From Aliiruegeria haliotis (GTDB taxonomy: Bacteria > Pseudomonadota > Alphaproteobacteria > Rhodobacterales > Rhodobacteraceae): 64,000 nucleotides of DNA. The first letter of the stretch is position 1. Each line of letters opens with the position of its first letter. The notes beneath the pieces were generated by a model that ran no database searches, had not been told where the DNA came from, and was given only the letters and a program-made list of their open reading frames with translations. Below, one piece after another: positions 29,096 to 38,707 of this stretch. The stretch is from contig NZ_PVTD01000008.1 in the NCBI RefSeq assembly GCF_003003255.1, positions 124,001-188,000 on the forward strand, given 5' to 3'. Made by a program: the position numbers and the translations under genes.

Positions 29096-29117
29096 AGGGG
29101 CGGCAGCTGCCGCCCCT
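29096..29117. promoter_or_regulatory. Perfect 22-bp palindrome after nirS
   Basis: A loopless perfect inverted repeat between nirS and nirE, with half-arm AGGGGCGGCAG. No T-run follows, so it is not a classical terminator. A very stable stem here could protect the nirS transcript end or lower read-through, giving much more NirS than biosynthesis proteins (inference). Confidence 0.7.
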
Positions 29118-29153
29118 CACCCAAGCCAGCCATCGCACATTCGGGAGAGCGTC

Positions 29154-29945
29154 ATGAGCAAGCAAGGCAAGGTCTACCTGATCGGAGCCGGCCCCGGAGA
29201 TCCGGAGTTGCTGACAATGCGCGCGATGCGAATGCTGCAAGATGCCGACGTGGTGGTCTATGACCGACTTGTTTCCGACGACGTCCTGTCGCTCGCTCCT
29301 GACTCCGCGGAACGCATCTTCGTCGGCAAGGCTCCGAACAATCATTCAGTGCCACAGGAACAGATCAACGCCATTCTTGCCGGGCTGGCCCTGGACGGAC
29401 ACGTCGTCGCCCGGCTCAAGGGAGGCGACCCGCTGATTTTCGGCCGTGGTTCCGAAGAAGCCGCCCATCTTTCCGATCTCGGGATCTGCGTCGAATACGC
29501 GCCCGGGATCACCGCCGCACAGGGTGCCGCAGCCTTTTCCGGTGTTCCCCTGACCCATCGCGGCCTCGCAACAGGGGTCCGTTACGTCACGGGTCACCGC
29601 CAGGCCAATGGCTCGCTGGACCTCGACTGGAAAAGCCTTGCCAGCGAGGAAACTACGCTGGTCGTCTACATGGGCGTCGCAAACATCGGCCAGATCGCGA
29701 TGCGCCTCATCGCAGAAGGCCTGCCGGAAAGCACGCCCGTCATGGCGATCGAGAATGCCACCTGCCACGATGAAAGGCGCCTGTTCTGCCGCCTCTCGAC
29801 CATCGTGCCAGAGGTGCGTGAAGCAGGACTGGAAGCGCCGGTCCTCTTCGTCATTGGCCGGGTCGTGTCGCTGAGTTCCGAATGGACCGACACGAGCAAT
29901 GCGACGCTGATCGCCACCCCGGAAGTGAAAGTGGCCAATGCGTAG
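29154..29945 (+). CDS. nirE: Uroporphyrinogen-III C-methyltransferase NirE
   Basis: A 263-residue S-adenosylmethionine methyltransferase of the CobA/SUMT family that methylates uroporphyrinogen III at C2 and C7 to give precorrin-2, the entry to heme d1 synthesis. Family motifs are VYLIGAGPGDPELLTMRA at the N-terminus, VVVYDRLVS, RLKGGDPLIFGRG and GITAAQGAAA. It lacks the N-terminal dehydrogenase/ferrochelatase domain of CysG, so iron insertion needs another protein. GGGAGAGCGTC precedes the ATG. The stop overlaps the start of nirC. Confidence 0.95.
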   Translation: MSKQGKVYLIGAGPGDPELLTMRAMRMLQDADVVVYDRLVSDDVLSLAPDSAERIFVGKAPNNHSVPQEQINAILAGLALDGHVVARLKGGDPLIFGRGSEEAAHLSDLGICVEYAPGITAAQGAAAFSGVPLTHRGLATGVRYVTGHRQANGSLDLDWKSLASEETTLVVYMGVANIGQIAMRLIAEGLPESTPVMAIENATCHDERRLFCRLSTIVPEVREAGLEAPVLFVIGRVVSLSSEWTDTSNATLIATPEVKVANA

Positions 29946-30240
29946 CCTGCTTGTGCTCCTCCTTGTCGCGGGCGCGGCGCATGCCGGCGGGGCACCGGAT
30001 CCCGAGGCGCTGGAACACCTTGTGAAACAGGATTGCGGATCCTGCCACGGCCTGACGCTCAAGGGCGGGCTGGGTCCGGACATCCGGCCTGAAGCGATTT
30101 CGCATTTCGATGCCGAAACCCTTTCCGAAGTCGTGCTTGACGGAATTCCCGGCACGGCAATGCCACCATGGCGTCCGCTGATGTCGGAGGCCGAAGCGGC
30201 ATGGATCGCCGAATACCTTCTGACAGGAGAGCACCCATGA
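29938..30240 (+). CDS. nirC: NirC, small periplasmic c-type cytochrome
   Basis: A 100-residue secreted monoheme cytochrome. The signal peptide is MRSLLVLLLVAGAAHA, the heme motif CGSCH lies at 33-37 and the likely Met ligand is in GTAMPPW. NirC proteins of nirS operons donate electrons to NirS or assist heme d1 maturation. The start overlaps nirE by 8 bases and the stop overlaps nirF as ATGA. Confidence 0.92.
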   Translation: MRSLLVLLLVAGAAHAGGAPDPEALEHLVKQDCGSCHGLTLKGGLGPDIRPEAISHFDAETLSEVVLDGIPGTAMPPWRPLMSEAEAAWIAEYLLTGEHP

Positions 30241-31382
30241 AACGTCTGTTCGCCCCGGTGCTGATGTCGATGGCGTCCATCGCCGCCGCAGACACAATCG
30301 TCGCCACCGGAGATCTAGGCCTTGTGGTCGAGCGGGCCGAGGGCAGTTTGCTGCTGGTTGACCAGAGCGAACGCGCCGCCATTGGCCGCATCGAGGGCTT
30401 GGGCGATCTCTCCCATGCCAGCCTCGTCTATTCACCTGACGAGCGGTTTGCATTCGTGTTCGGGCGGGATGGCGGCCTGTCAAAGGTCGATATCGTGGAG
30501 CAAGAGGTCGTGGCCCGCGTCATGCAGGCCGGGAACTCGATTGGCGGCGCCATCTCCGACGACGGTACGCTGGTCGCCGTATCCAACTACGAACCCGGCG
30601 GCGTGCGGGTCTTTGACACCGAGACGCTTGAGATGGTCGCGGATATTCCGACAGGATCCAAGACCATAGGACTTGTGGATGCCCCCGGTCGCCGCTTTGT
30701 CTTCACGACTTGGGACGAGGGCGAGACCTGGATCGCGGATTTCTCCGCGGGCGACCCGGCGATCACCAAGGTCGTGGGCATGGGCGCGAATCCCTATGAT
30801 GCCCTGATCACGAGCGATGGGCGCACCTACATCACCGGCCTCTTTGGACAAGACGGGCTGACGGCGCTGGACCTCTGGGATGCCACCCCGGAACCGACCC
30901 CGGTTCTGCCGGGCTACGGCCGAGGCCAGGAAGATCTGCCGGTCTACAAGATGCCGCATCTCGAAGGTTGGGCGAAGGCCGCCGGAGAATTCGTGCTCCC
31001 GGCTGTTGGCCATCACCAGGTGCTCTGGGTCGACGCAACCACCCTTGAGGAGACCGGTCGGACGGACACCCATGGGCAGCCGGTGTTCGCCATGGCCCGC
31101 CCTGACGGGCGCCAGGTCTGGGTGAATTTCGCGCACCCGCTCAACGATACGATCCAGGTGATCGACACCGTCAGCAAGGAAATTGTCCACGAGTTCAAAC
31201 CGGGGCCGGCGGTTCTCCACATGGAATTCACCCCGCGTGGGCACGAGGTCTGGATCTCGGTCAGGGACGCCGGAAAGGTGATGATCTACGACACGCAAAC
31301 CTTCGAGAAGCTGCGGGAAGTCGAAGCAGACAGCCCGTCGGGCATTTTTTTCACCGCCCGCGCCCACAGGACCGGGTTGTGA
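30237..31382 (+). CDS. nirF: NirF, heme d1 biosynthesis propeller protein
   Basis: A 381-residue protein resembling the d1 propeller of NirS but without a heme c domain. NirF acts late in heme d1 synthesis, converting the didecarboxy intermediate toward heme d1 (family knowledge). Signal peptide MKRLFAPVLMSMASIAAA points to the periplasm. Repeated propeller strands are seen (YSPDERFAFVFGRDGGLSKV, GAISDDGTLVAVSNYEPGG, MARPDGRQVWVNFAHPLNDT). The ATG overlaps the nirC stop and the C-terminus overlaps the next gene. Confidence 0.95.
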   Translation: MKRLFAPVLMSMASIAAADTIVATGDLGLVVERAEGSLLLVDQSERAAIGRIEGLGDLSHASLVYSPDERFAFVFGRDGGLSKVDIVEQEVVARVMQAGNSIGGAISDDGTLVAVSNYEPGGVRVFDTETLEMVADIPTGSKTIGLVDAPGRRFVFTTWDEGETWIADFSAGDPAITKVVGMGANPYDALITSDGRTYITGLFGQDGLTALDLWDATPEPTPVLPGYGRGQEDLPVYKMPHLEGWAKAAGEFVLPAVGHHQVLWVDATTLEETGRTDTHGQPVFAMARPDGRQVWVNFAHPLNDTIQVIDTVSKEIVHEFKPGPAVLHMEFTPRGHEVWISVRDAGKVMIYDTQTFEKLREVEADSPSGIFFTARAHRTGL

Positions 31383-32377
31383 AAATGGACCGCATCGCCG
31401 ACCCGCTCGACAATCGCCTGCTCGACGAATGGCAGCGCGACCTGCCGCTGGAGCCTCGCCCCTTTGCACATATCGCCGCCGCGCTGGAATGCAGCGAGGA
31501 AATGGTCCTTCGACGGTTACGATTCCAGGCCAAGGAAGGACGGATTACCCGTGTCGGGGCGACCTGTGCGCCAAACACGGTATCGGCCAGCACGCTTGCG
31601 GCCGTCGCCGCTCCCTCGGACCGGATCGAGGACGTCGCCGCCATCATCGGGCGCCAGCCGGGGATCAACCATTCCTATCTTCGGGAAGATCGGTGGAACC
31701 TCTGGTTCGTGGCGACCGGACCCGATCGTGCGCATATTGACACCGCCCTGGCCGAGATTGCCTATCAGACTAGCCTGCGGGTTCTGGACGCGCCGCTGCT
31801 TCGGCCATTCAACATCGATCTCGGGTTCAGAATGACCGGCGGCTGCCGGAAACCCCGTTGCCCGCGGCCGGTCCGGGTGGACGCCATCCGCCCCGGAGAT
31901 CGGGAGTTGCTGCAGGCGCTGTCGGAGGGAATGCCCATCACCGAGAGGCCCTACATGGAGATCGCAAAGCCGCTTGAACGGTCCGAAGGCGAGATCATCG
32001 ACCGGATCGCGGCCTTGCAGGATGCGGGTATCATCACACGACTGGGCGTGATCGTCCGCCATCGTGCGCTTGGCTGGACGTCCAATGCCATGGTGGTCTG
32101 GGACATTCCGCCAGAGGGGGTCGATGCCGCCGGGCCGGCGCTTGCGGCCCACCCCGGGGTGACCTTGTGCTACGAGCGACGCCCGGAACCTGTGCTCTGG
32201 CCCTACAGGCTGTATTGCATGATCCACGCCAAGACCCGGAGCGATGCGATGGAGATCCTGGCCGGTGCCGCCCGACTGCCGGAGCTTGCTGGCATCCGCC
32301 ACCGCGTCCTCTTCTCAAACCGCTGTTTCAAGCAGACCGGCGCGATGATCGTGCCCGAAAAAGGGGTCGCGGCATGA
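31379..32377 (+). CDS. nirDL: NirD-NirL fusion, siroheme decarboxylase subunit
   Basis: A 332-residue protein made of two AsnC/Lrp-like siroheme decarboxylase units in tandem. The NirD-like half spans about 1-165 (LPLEPRPFAHIAAALECSEE), the NirL-like half about 175-320 (MPITERPYMEIAKPLERSEG). With NirG and NirH it removes two carboxyl groups from siroheme to give 12,18-didecarboxysiroheme. The fusion is known from Paracoccus and relatives. A GTG at 31379 overlaps the nirF stop; an ATG at 31385 is the alternative start. The stop overlaps nirG (ATGA). Confidence 0.93.
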   Translation: MKMDRIADPLDNRLLDEWQRDLPLEPRPFAHIAAALECSEEMVLRRLRFQAKEGRITRVGATCAPNTVSASTLAAVAAPSDRIEDVAAIIGRQPGINHSYLREDRWNLWFVATGPDRAHIDTALAEIAYQTSLRVLDAPLLRPFNIDLGFRMTGGCRKPRCPRPVRVDAIRPGDRELLQALSEGMPITERPYMEIAKPLERSEGEIIDRIAALQDAGIITRLGVIVRHRALGWTSNAMVVWDIPPEGVDAAGPALAAHPGVTLCYERRPEPVLWPYRLYCMIHAKTRSDAMEILAGAARLPELAGIRHRVLFSNRCFKQTGAMIVPEKGVAA

Positions 32378-32829
32378 CTACCTGTCCCGACGAGATCGAC
32401 AAGTCGCTGATCAACAGGTTGCAGGACGACCTCCCTCTTGAAACGCGTCCCTTTGCAGCCATCGGGCGCGAGTTGGGCCTTTCGGAAGAGGAGGTCCTGC
32501 AACGGGTTCATCGCCTGAAGGAGGATGGAATCCTCACGCGTTTCGGACCGTTTTTCGATGCTGCAGCGCTTGGTGGGGCGTTCTGCCTCTGCGCCATGTC
32601 GGTCCCCGCGGTGCAATTCGACGCGGTCATGACCAAAGTCAATGCTCACCCCGAGGTCGCCCACAATTATGAACGCGAGCATGCGCTGAACATGTGGTTC
32701 GTGCTCGCGACAGAGAGCGCCGGGGAAATCGCCTCCGTGGCCAGACGTATCGAAGCGGAGACCGGTTTGGAGGTCCTGCTCTTTCCAAAGGAGCGTGAGT
32801 TCTTCATCGGATTCAGGGTTGCAGCATGA
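32374..32829 (+). CDS. nirG: NirG, siroheme decarboxylase subunit
   Basis: A 151-residue AsnC/Lrp-like protein of the siroheme decarboxylase family (SLINRLQDDLPLETRPFAAI near the start, HNYEREHALNMWFVLATES in the C-terminal half). It works with NirDL and NirH in heme d1 synthesis. The ATG overlaps the nirDL stop, and its stop overlaps the nirH start, so the three proteins are translationally coupled. Confidence 0.93.
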   Translation: MTTCPDEIDKSLINRLQDDLPLETRPFAAIGRELGLSEEEVLQRVHRLKEDGILTRFGPFFDAAALGGAFCLCAMSVPAVQFDAVMTKVNAHPEVAHNYEREHALNMWFVLATESAGEIASVARRIEAETGLEVLLFPKEREFFIGFRVAA

Positions 32830-33314
32830 AACCGGACGCAATCGACAGAAAGATCATCGAGGCAACCCAATCCGGCTTGCCACTTGTCGCGGCGCCATTC
32901 GCCGCCGTAGCCGCGCAGCTCGGACTCGCCGAGCGCGAAGTGATCGATCGGATCGAAACGCTCAAGCGCGCAGGCGTGATCCGCCGGATTGCGGCTGCCC
33001 CCAACCACTACAAGCTTGGGATGACGGCCAACGGCATGTCTGTCTGGGATGTCGACGACGCGCAAGTTGACCTCCTTGGCGAGAGCATCGGGGCATTGCC
33101 CTTCGTGTCCCACTGTTACCGCCGTCCACGTGCGCTCCCCGATTGGCCCTACAACCTGTTTGCAATGGTTCATGGCCAAAGCCGCGCTGAGGTCCACGAG
33201 AAATGCGTGGAGATCGCCGGGATTCTGGGAAAGGCCTGCACACGCAACGACGTGCTGTTTTCCTCGCGGATCCTGAAGAAAACCGGTCTGCGCCTGCGCC
33301 GGAAGGAGGACTGA
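32826..33314 (+). CDS. nirH: NirH, siroheme decarboxylase subunit
   Basis: A 162-residue AsnC/Lrp-like subunit (IIEATQSGLPLVAAPFAAVA; SHCYRRPRALPDWPYNLFAM). The HCYRRP motif is a typical active-site region of the family. It acts with NirDL and NirG. It starts inside the nirG stop (ATGA) and ends directly before the nirJ ATG, whose ribosome binding site (GGAGGA) lies in its last codons. Confidence 0.93.
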   Translation: MKPDAIDRKIIEATQSGLPLVAAPFAAVAAQLGLAEREVIDRIETLKRAGVIRRIAAAPNHYKLGMTANGMSVWDVDDAQVDLLGESIGALPFVSHCYRRPRALPDWPYNLFAMVHGQSRAEVHEKCVEIAGILGKACTRNDVLFSSRILKKTGLRLRRKED

Positions 33315-34526
33315 ATGTTTCGCCTCACCGAGTACATGAAGCAACTCGTGGAACCGACCCCGGTGCGCCGCCGCGCAAACGGGCCGGTGAAGCCGGTCGT
33401 GATCTGGAACCTGACCCGGCGCTGCAACCTGCGATGCCGTCACTGCTATACTGTTTCGGCCGACGTCGATTTCCCGGGCGAACTCACCCACGAGCAGGCC
33501 ATGGAAACGCTCGAAGATCTCGGTCGTTTCCGGATTCCGGCTCTGATCCTCTCTGGGGGTGAGCCGCTGGACAGAAAGGACCTGTTCGAAATCGCCGAGA
33601 CCGCACGCCCCATGGTCCGGATGCTGGCGCTATCGACAAACGGGACCAAGATCCATGGGGAGAACGCGGATCGCGTGGCGGAGATCGGCTTCGACTACGT
33701 CGGCATCTCAATCGACGGGATCGGAGCGACGAATGACTGGTTCCGCGGCGTCGACGGCGCCTTCGACGACGCCCTGCGCGGCGTGCGGGAGTGCAAGAAA
33801 CGGGGTATCAAGGTCGGCCTGCGGTTCACCCTGACCGAAGGGAACCACCAGCACCTGCCGGACTTGTTGAAGCTTTGCGACGACGAGGGCGTGGACAAGT
33901 TCTACCTCTCCCATCTCGTCTACGCCGGTCGTGGCGACAAGCACCGTGGCGAGGATGCGGCACACCTGCGGACCCGTGCCGCGATGGAGATGCTGTTCGA
34001 CCGCGCATGGGTTGCCGCAGCCGAGGATATGCCGCTCGATATCGTGACCGGAAACAACGACGCCGATGCGGTCTTTTTCCTGAAGTGGGCGCAGCGGAAT
34101 TTCGACGACGTGCGCGTGGCCCATCTGCGCCGCCATCTGGAGGCCTGGGGCGGAAACTCCTCGGGGCTTGGGGTCGCGAACATCGACACGCTCGGCAATG
34201 TGCACCCCGACACCTACTGGTCCGACTACACGATCGGCAGCGTCAAGACGGCGCGCTTCTCGGATCTGTGGACCGGCGACGATCCGATGCTGGCGCAGCT
34301 TCGCACCCGTCCACGCCCGCTCAAGGGGCGCTGCGGGGCCTGCCGTTTCAAGGAAGTTTGCGGCGGCAACACCCGCATTCGGGCCTTGCAACTCACGGGC
34401 GATCCCTGGGCCGAAGATCCCGCCTGCTATCTTGGCGATGACGAGATCGGCGTCGAGGCCGGCGATCGCCTGTCTGTCACCCCCTTCCGAGGCAAGAGCC
34501 ATGATCCCGAGCATCGCTTCCTTTGA
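33315..34526 (+). CDS. nirJ: NirJ, radical SAM heme d1 biosynthesis protein
   Basis: A 403-residue radical S-adenosylmethionine enzyme that replaces propionate side chains of didecarboxysiroheme with oxo groups. The cluster-binding motif CNLRCRHCY has cysteines at 37, 41 and 44. A C-terminal SPASM-like region has further cysteines ([20 protein letters not shown]) for an auxiliary cluster. The strong GGAGG site precedes the ATG; the 3' end overlaps nirN by 26 bases. Confidence 0.95.
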   Translation: MFRLTEYMKQLVEPTPVRRRANGPVKPVVIWNLTRRCNLRCRHCYTVSADVDFPGELTHEQAMETLEDLGRFRIPALILSGGEPLDRKDLFEIAETARPMVRMLALSTNGTKIHGENADRVAEIGFDYVGISIDGIGATNDWFRGVDGAFDDALRGVRECKKRGIKVGLRFTLTEGNHQHLPDLLKLCDDEGVDKFYLSHLVYAGRGDKHRGEDAAHLRTRAAMEMLFDRAWVAAAEDMPLDIVTGNNDADAVFFLKWAQRNFDDVRVAHLRRHLEAWGGNSSGLGVANIDTLGNVHPDTYWSDYTIGSVKTARFSDLWTGDDPMLAQLRTRPRPLKGRCGACRFKEVCGGNTRIRALQLTGDPWAEDPACYLGDDEIGVEAGDRLSVTPFRGKSHDPEHRFL

Positions 34527-36117
34527 CGCCGGACAGCGGCGCAGGCACCGCGCCTTCCTGTCCCGGATCAAACCATTGCTCCTTGCAAGCTGCGTGTTTC
34601 TGGCGCTCCAGCCCGTCGCAGGTGCCGCGGATCCCGCCACGGACTATCAGGAGCTTTGCGTGGAGTGCCACGGCGCATCGCGTCTGGGCGGGATTGGCCC
34701 GGCGCTCATTCCCGAAACGCTGAAACGGATGCGCGGACCAAATCTCGAGTCGGTGATCCGCGATGGCCGGGACGCGACCCAGATGCCCGCCTTCTCGGAA
34801 GAACTCGACAGCACGCGGATCGCGGAACTCGCCGCATTCCTGAAGACACCGCTGGCAGAGATCCCCCCCTGGGGAGAGGCCGAGATCACGGCCAGTCGGG
34901 AGATGGTCGAAAGCTACGCCCCCGTTGACCGGCCGATCTGGGCCTCCGACCCGATGAACATCACACTCGTGGTGGAAACAGGAGACCACCATGTGAGCGT
35001 GCTGGATGGGGACACGTTCGACGTGCTCGACCGGTTCGAGACGCCCTTTGCCGTTCACGGTGGCCCGAAATTCAGCCCCGACGGGCGCTTTGTCTTCATC
35101 ATGTCCCGGGATGGCTGGGTCCAGAAATACGACCTTTGGGCCCTGGCCGAAGTTGGGCGCGTGCGCGGCGGTCTCAACAGCCGCAATATCGCCATGAGCC
35201 ATGACGGGAAATGGCTGGCGCTGGCGAACTACCTTCCGATGACATTGACGATCCTCTCGACGGAGGATCTGTCCGTGGTGAAGGTCATGGATGTCGTGGC
35301 CAAGGACAAGACGCCAAGCCGCGTCTCGGCGGTCTACCAGGCACCGCAGCGCAAATCCTTCATTCTCGCCCTGAAGGACGCGGCGGAGATCTGGGAAGTG
35401 GCCACCGATCCGGACGCCGAACCAATCTACGAAGGCTTCGTGCACAGTCGCGAAAAGGACATGGTCGAGGCCATTCCCTCTTCCGAGGGCCTGTTCGCTC
35501 GACGCCGGATCGAGGTCAGCGAACCGCTCGACGATTTCTTCTTCGACGACGACTACCGCAACCTTGTCGGCGCATCCCGCGACGGCGTCCACGGTGTCGT
35601 GGTGAACCTGAACGTGGGCCGGGAGATCGCTGAACTGCCGCTCGAAGGAATGCCGCACCTCGGTTCCGGGATCAGCTGGGACCGCGACGGGCGTCGGGTC
35701 ATGGCCACACCTCACCTCAAGGAAGGCAAGATCTCCGTGATCGATACAGAGACATGGGACAGGATCGCTGTAATCGAAACCGAGGGCCCGGGGTTCTTTC
35801 TGCGCAGCCACGAGAACACGCCGTATTTCTGGGCCGATGTCTTCTTCGGGCCGAACAAGGACGTGATGCATGTCATCGACAAGCAGAGCTTTGAAATCGT
35901 GAAAACCCTGCGCCCGGCCCCCGGCGCCACGGTGGCGCATGTGGAGTTCACCCGCGACGGCAGCCGCGCGCTGGTGTCGGTCTGGGAGGATGACGGCGCG
36001 GTGATTGTCTACGACGCCAACAGCCTGGAAGAACTGGAACGCTTGCCAATGCGGAAACCTTCGGGGAAATACAATGTCTGGAACAAGATTACCTTTTCAG
36101 AAGGCACAAGCCATTGA
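34501..36117 (+). CDS. nirN: NirN, d1-binding c-type cytochrome
   Basis: A 538-residue NirS-like protein with heme c motif CVECH (53-57) and a d1-type propeller. NirN carries out the last step of heme d1 synthesis (dihydro-heme d1 to heme d1) and hands d1 to NirS. The N-terminus has an unusually long basic stretch before the signal hydrophobic core ([20 protein letters not shown]). The ATG at 34501 lies within nirJ; no later in-frame ATG precedes the signal core, which supports this start. Confidence 0.94.
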   Translation: MIPSIASFDAGQRRRHRAFLSRIKPLLLASCVFLALQPVAGAADPATDYQELCVECHGASRLGGIGPALIPETLKRMRGPNLESVIRDGRDATQMPAFSEELDSTRIAELAAFLKTPLAEIPPWGEAEITASREMVESYAPVDRPIWASDPMNITLVVETGDHHVSVLDGDTFDVLDRFETPFAVHGGPKFSPDGRFVFIMSRDGWVQKYDLWALAEVGRVRGGLNSRNIAMSHDGKWLALANYLPMTLTILSTEDLSVVKVMDVVAKDKTPSRVSAVYQAPQRKSFILALKDAAEIWEVATDPDAEPIYEGFVHSREKDMVEAIPSSEGLFARRRIEVSEPLDDFFFDDDYRNLVGASRDGVHGVVVNLNVGREIAELPLEGMPHLGSGISWDRDGRRVMATPHLKEGKISVIDTETWDRIAVIETEGPGFFLRSHENTPYFWADVFFGPNKDVMHVIDKQSFEIVKTLRPAPGATVAHVEFTRDGSRALVSVWEDDGAVIVYDANSLEELERLPMRKPSGKYNVWNKITFSEGTSH

Positions 36118-36817
36118 AGCGCTGATCGTTGCGCATGGTCAGCCGTCCGACCCCGGACCGGCTGAGCAAGCGTTGCGGGAGATAGCCGACAAGGTCGCGG
36201 CCATGCTTCCAGGCTGGCACGTTCAATCAGCCACGATGGCGGCCCCCGGCGAGCTCGAGCGCGTGTTAGAGCAGGCGACAGACACGCCGTTCGTCTATCC
36301 GCTCTTCATGTCAGACGGCTGGTTCACAGAAACGGCCCTGCCGGCACGGCTGGGCATCGCACGCGACCGCGTCCTGTCGCCGTTCGGCCTGTCCGCACGC
36401 CTGCCAGTCCTTGCCACGCAATCCTTGTCGTCGATCGCCCGCGATCAGGGGTGGCAGCATCAGTCTACCGAGATCCTTGTTGCCGCGCACGGATCGGCCT
36501 CAGGGCGTGAGAACCCGGCCAGCCGGACCTATCGTTTTGCCCATGCGCTTTCGCTACTGGCACCGTGGCAGCGTGTCCGCGTCGGGTTCCTCGAACAGGA
36601 TCCACTGCTGTCGGCGGTCGCCGCGAATTGCGGGCACAATACGATCTGCGTTCCGTTCTTTGCAGCCGACGGGTATCATGTTGCCTGTGACATCCCCAAC
36701 GACCTTCGTGCCGGTGGCTTTTCGGGCGTTATCAGCAAATCGGTCGGGCGCGCCGACTATGCCCCGACGCTCATCGCCGAGGCACTGCAAGGCGCGATTC
36801 TGGAGAATGCGGCATGA
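36074..36817 (+). CDS. CbiX/SirB-like tetrapyrrole chelatase in the nir operon
   Basis: A 247-residue protein with two CbiX-type halves, each starting with a histidine-glycine motif: IVAHGQPSDPG in the first 20 residues and VAAHGSASGRENPA near residue 140. This is the fold of sirohydrochlorin cobalto/ferrochelatases. NirE only makes precorrin-2, and heme d1 synthesis passes through siroheme, so a dedicated iron chelatase in the operon would fill a gap. Sequence alone cannot prove iron over cobalt. The start at 36074 overlaps nirN by 44 bases; the stop overlaps the next gene. Confidence 0.82.
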   Translation: MSGTRLPFQKAQAIEALIVAHGQPSDPGPAEQALREIADKVAAMLPGWHVQSATMAAPGELERVLEQATDTPFVYPLFMSDGWFTETALPARLGIARDRVLSPFGLSARLPVLATQSLSSIARDQGWQHQSTEILVAAHGSASGRENPASRTYRFAHALSLLAPWQRVRVGFLEQDPLLSAVAANCGHNTICVPFFAADGYHVACDIPNDLRAGGFSGVISKSVGRADYAPTLIAEALQGAILENAA

Positions 36818-37071
36818 CGGAAACTGATGGTCGGTGGTCGGTCGGGAAGCTCGCCGTGCTGCTCTACCCCTTTGCCGCAGCCGCTGTTGCCATCAACCTG
36901 TTCCTGCTCAGCCTGATGGGGCAGGCCATCGGGCTTCAGGCCATCTCGCCCGTGTTGTCGATCTGGCTCAGCATTCCCCTTGGCATTCCCGCCGGCTGGT
37001 TCGCGGCGAAATGGGTGCGGGGATTGATGGACGAGGCAGACGGCCGCCGGGGCGACCCGAACGAGGAATAG
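36814..37071 (+). CDS. Small two-helix membrane protein ending the nir operon
   Basis: An 85-residue protein with two hydrophobic helices (LAVLLYPFAAAAVAINLFLL and ISPVLSIWLSIPLGIPAGW) and an acidic tail (DEADGRRGDPNEE). The ATG overlaps the chelatase stop (ATGA), so it belongs to the nir operon. I do not recognise a characterised family. It could anchor or assist a maturation factor; no function is claimed. Confidence 0.7.
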   Translation: MTETDGRWSVGKLAVLLYPFAAAAVAINLFLLSLMGQAIGLQAISPVLSIWLSIPLGIPAGWFAAKWVRGLMDEADGRRGDPNEE

Positions 37072-37183
37072 GCGTTCGGGACGACTGTCGCCTCGCTTAA
37101 CCAATGCGGTCGTCACACAACCCGCCCGGCGTTCCGATCCCGACCGCTTTGCAGCCACCGTGCTTGCCCGGAAAGCAAGCGGA

Positions 37184-38707
37184 TCAGACCGCCTCCCCCG
37201 CATCTAGCCTGCTCAGGAACGCCTCGGCCTCCCGAAGGATCGTATCCCGGCGCTGCGGCTCCATTCTGTCCCATGTCCGGTACATCTGCCCCATGCGGGG
37301 ATTTGCGGAGAACCGGTCCCGATGGCGATCCAGGAAATGCCAGTAGAGCAGGTTGAACGGGCAAGCCCCCTCGCCCTGCTTTGTCTTCACCGAATAGTGG
37401 CACGCGCCACAGTAGTCCGACATCCTGTCGATGTAGTTGCCCGACGAGATGTAGGGTTTGGTTGCAAACAGCCCGCCATCGGCAAACTGACTCATTCCCA
37501 GCGTGTTCGGAGCCTCGACCCATTCGAACGCGTCGGCATAGACAGCCAGATACCACTCGTGAAGCTGTGACGGATCGACCCCGGCGATCAATCCGAAGTT
37601 GCCGGTAACCATGAGGCGCTGGATGTGATGGGCGTAGGCTTCCTCGCGGGTCTGCGCAACGGCCTCGGACAGGCACTTCATGTCAGTCCGGGCACCCCAG
37701 TAGAGGGCCGGCAGGTTGCGGCCATGACCAAGGCGATTGACCTGGACGTAATCTGCCCCCTCACGGAAGTAGATCCCACGCACGAACTCCCTCCAACCGA
37801 TAATCTGCCGAATGAACCCCTCTACCGCGTTCAGTGGGGCATGGCCCGATTCCCAGGCCGCCTCCGCTTTCTGGCAGACGTCCAATGGGTGCAGCAGGCC
37901 GATATTCAGGTAGGCGGAAATCAAGGAATGGTAGAGGAACGGGCGGCCCGACAGCATGGCGTCCTGACAGTCACCGAAGGATGGGAGCGCCGTTTCGATG
38001 AAATGCTCAAGGACGGCCTCGGCTTCGGCATGATCCGTCGCCATGCCAAAGGGCCTGAGATCGCCGAAGTTTGCGCCGAAGCGGGATTCCACAAGATCGA
38101 GGACCTCCTCCACCACTGCGTCCGGTTCAAAGCGAAGTGGCTGTGGCAGGAAAAGGTCATCCTTTGCGGGCTTTCGATTGTCGTGGTCATAGTTCCACTT
38201 TCCGCCGGCGGGGGCGCCCTCCTCCATCAACAGCCCGGTGCGCCGCCGCATCTCGCGGTAGAAATACTCCATCCGCAACTGCTTGCGCCCGTCTGCCCAG
38301 TTTTCGAAATCGGCGTGGCTGGCGATGAAGCGGTCGTCCTCGACCATCTCGATGCCTAGCGGAACGGATTCCAGCGCCTCGATGAGGCGCCACTCGCCCG
38401 GGATCGTGGCCAGAACCCGCGTCGCCCCCGTCTCGGAGGCCCGCCGCAGGATCTCGCCCGGGATCGAGCCCGCATTTTGGGGGTCGTCAAGACGCGTGTA
38501 GGCGACCTGCCAACCGTCCCCGCGCAAACGTTCCGCGAATTTGCGCATCGCGGCGAGGACAATTGCGATTTTCTTCGGATGATGCGGGACATACTCCGCT
38601 TCGGCGCCGACTTCTGCCATCACGACGAGATCGCGCGACTTGTCTGCGCGCTGAAGCGCTGCGATTTCGGGCGTCAATTGATCCCCGAGAACGAGAACAA
38701 GCTTCAC
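37184..38707 (-). CDS. FeS-type bacterial cryptochrome / photolyase-related protein
   Basis: A 507-residue protein of the cryptochrome/photolyase-related group with a [4Fe-4S] cluster (CryB/PhrB type), which repair (6-4) photoproducts or act as blue-light sensors. The N-terminal alpha/beta domain begins LVLVLGDQLTP; the C-terminal FAD domain includes WREFVRGIYF and the LMVTGNFGLIAG region. Four conserved cysteines fit the cluster: MKCLSEA, and DYCGACH plus GACPFN. The start is the GTG at 38707, which overlaps the stop of the SDR gene (GTGA) and has AGAGGTGCC upstream, so the two are coupled. Repair or signalling cannot be told apart from sequence. Confidence 0.92.
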   Translation of the reverse strand: MKLVLVLGDQLTPEIAALQRADKSRDLVVMAEVGAEAEYVPHHPKKIAIVLAAMRKFAERLRGDGWQVAYTRLDDPQNAGSIPGEILRRASETGATRVLATIPGEWRLIEALESVPLGIEMVEDDRFIASHADFENWADGRKQLRMEYFYREMRRRTGLLMEEGAPAGGKWNYDHDNRKPAKDDLFLPQPLRFEPDAVVEEVLDLVESRFGANFGDLRPFGMATDHAEAEAVLEHFIETALPSFGDCQDAMLSGRPFLYHSLISAYLNIGLLHPLDVCQKAEAAWESGHAPLNAVEGFIRQIIGWREFVRGIYFREGADYVQVNRLGHGRNLPALYWGARTDMKCLSEAVAQTREEAYAHHIQRLMVTGNFGLIAGVDPSQLHEWYLAVYADAFEWVEAPNTLGMSQFADGGLFATKPYISSGNYIDRMSDYCGACHYSVKTKQGEGACPFNLLYWHFLDRHRDRFSANPRMGQMYRTWDRMEPQRRDTILREAEAFLSRLDAGEAV

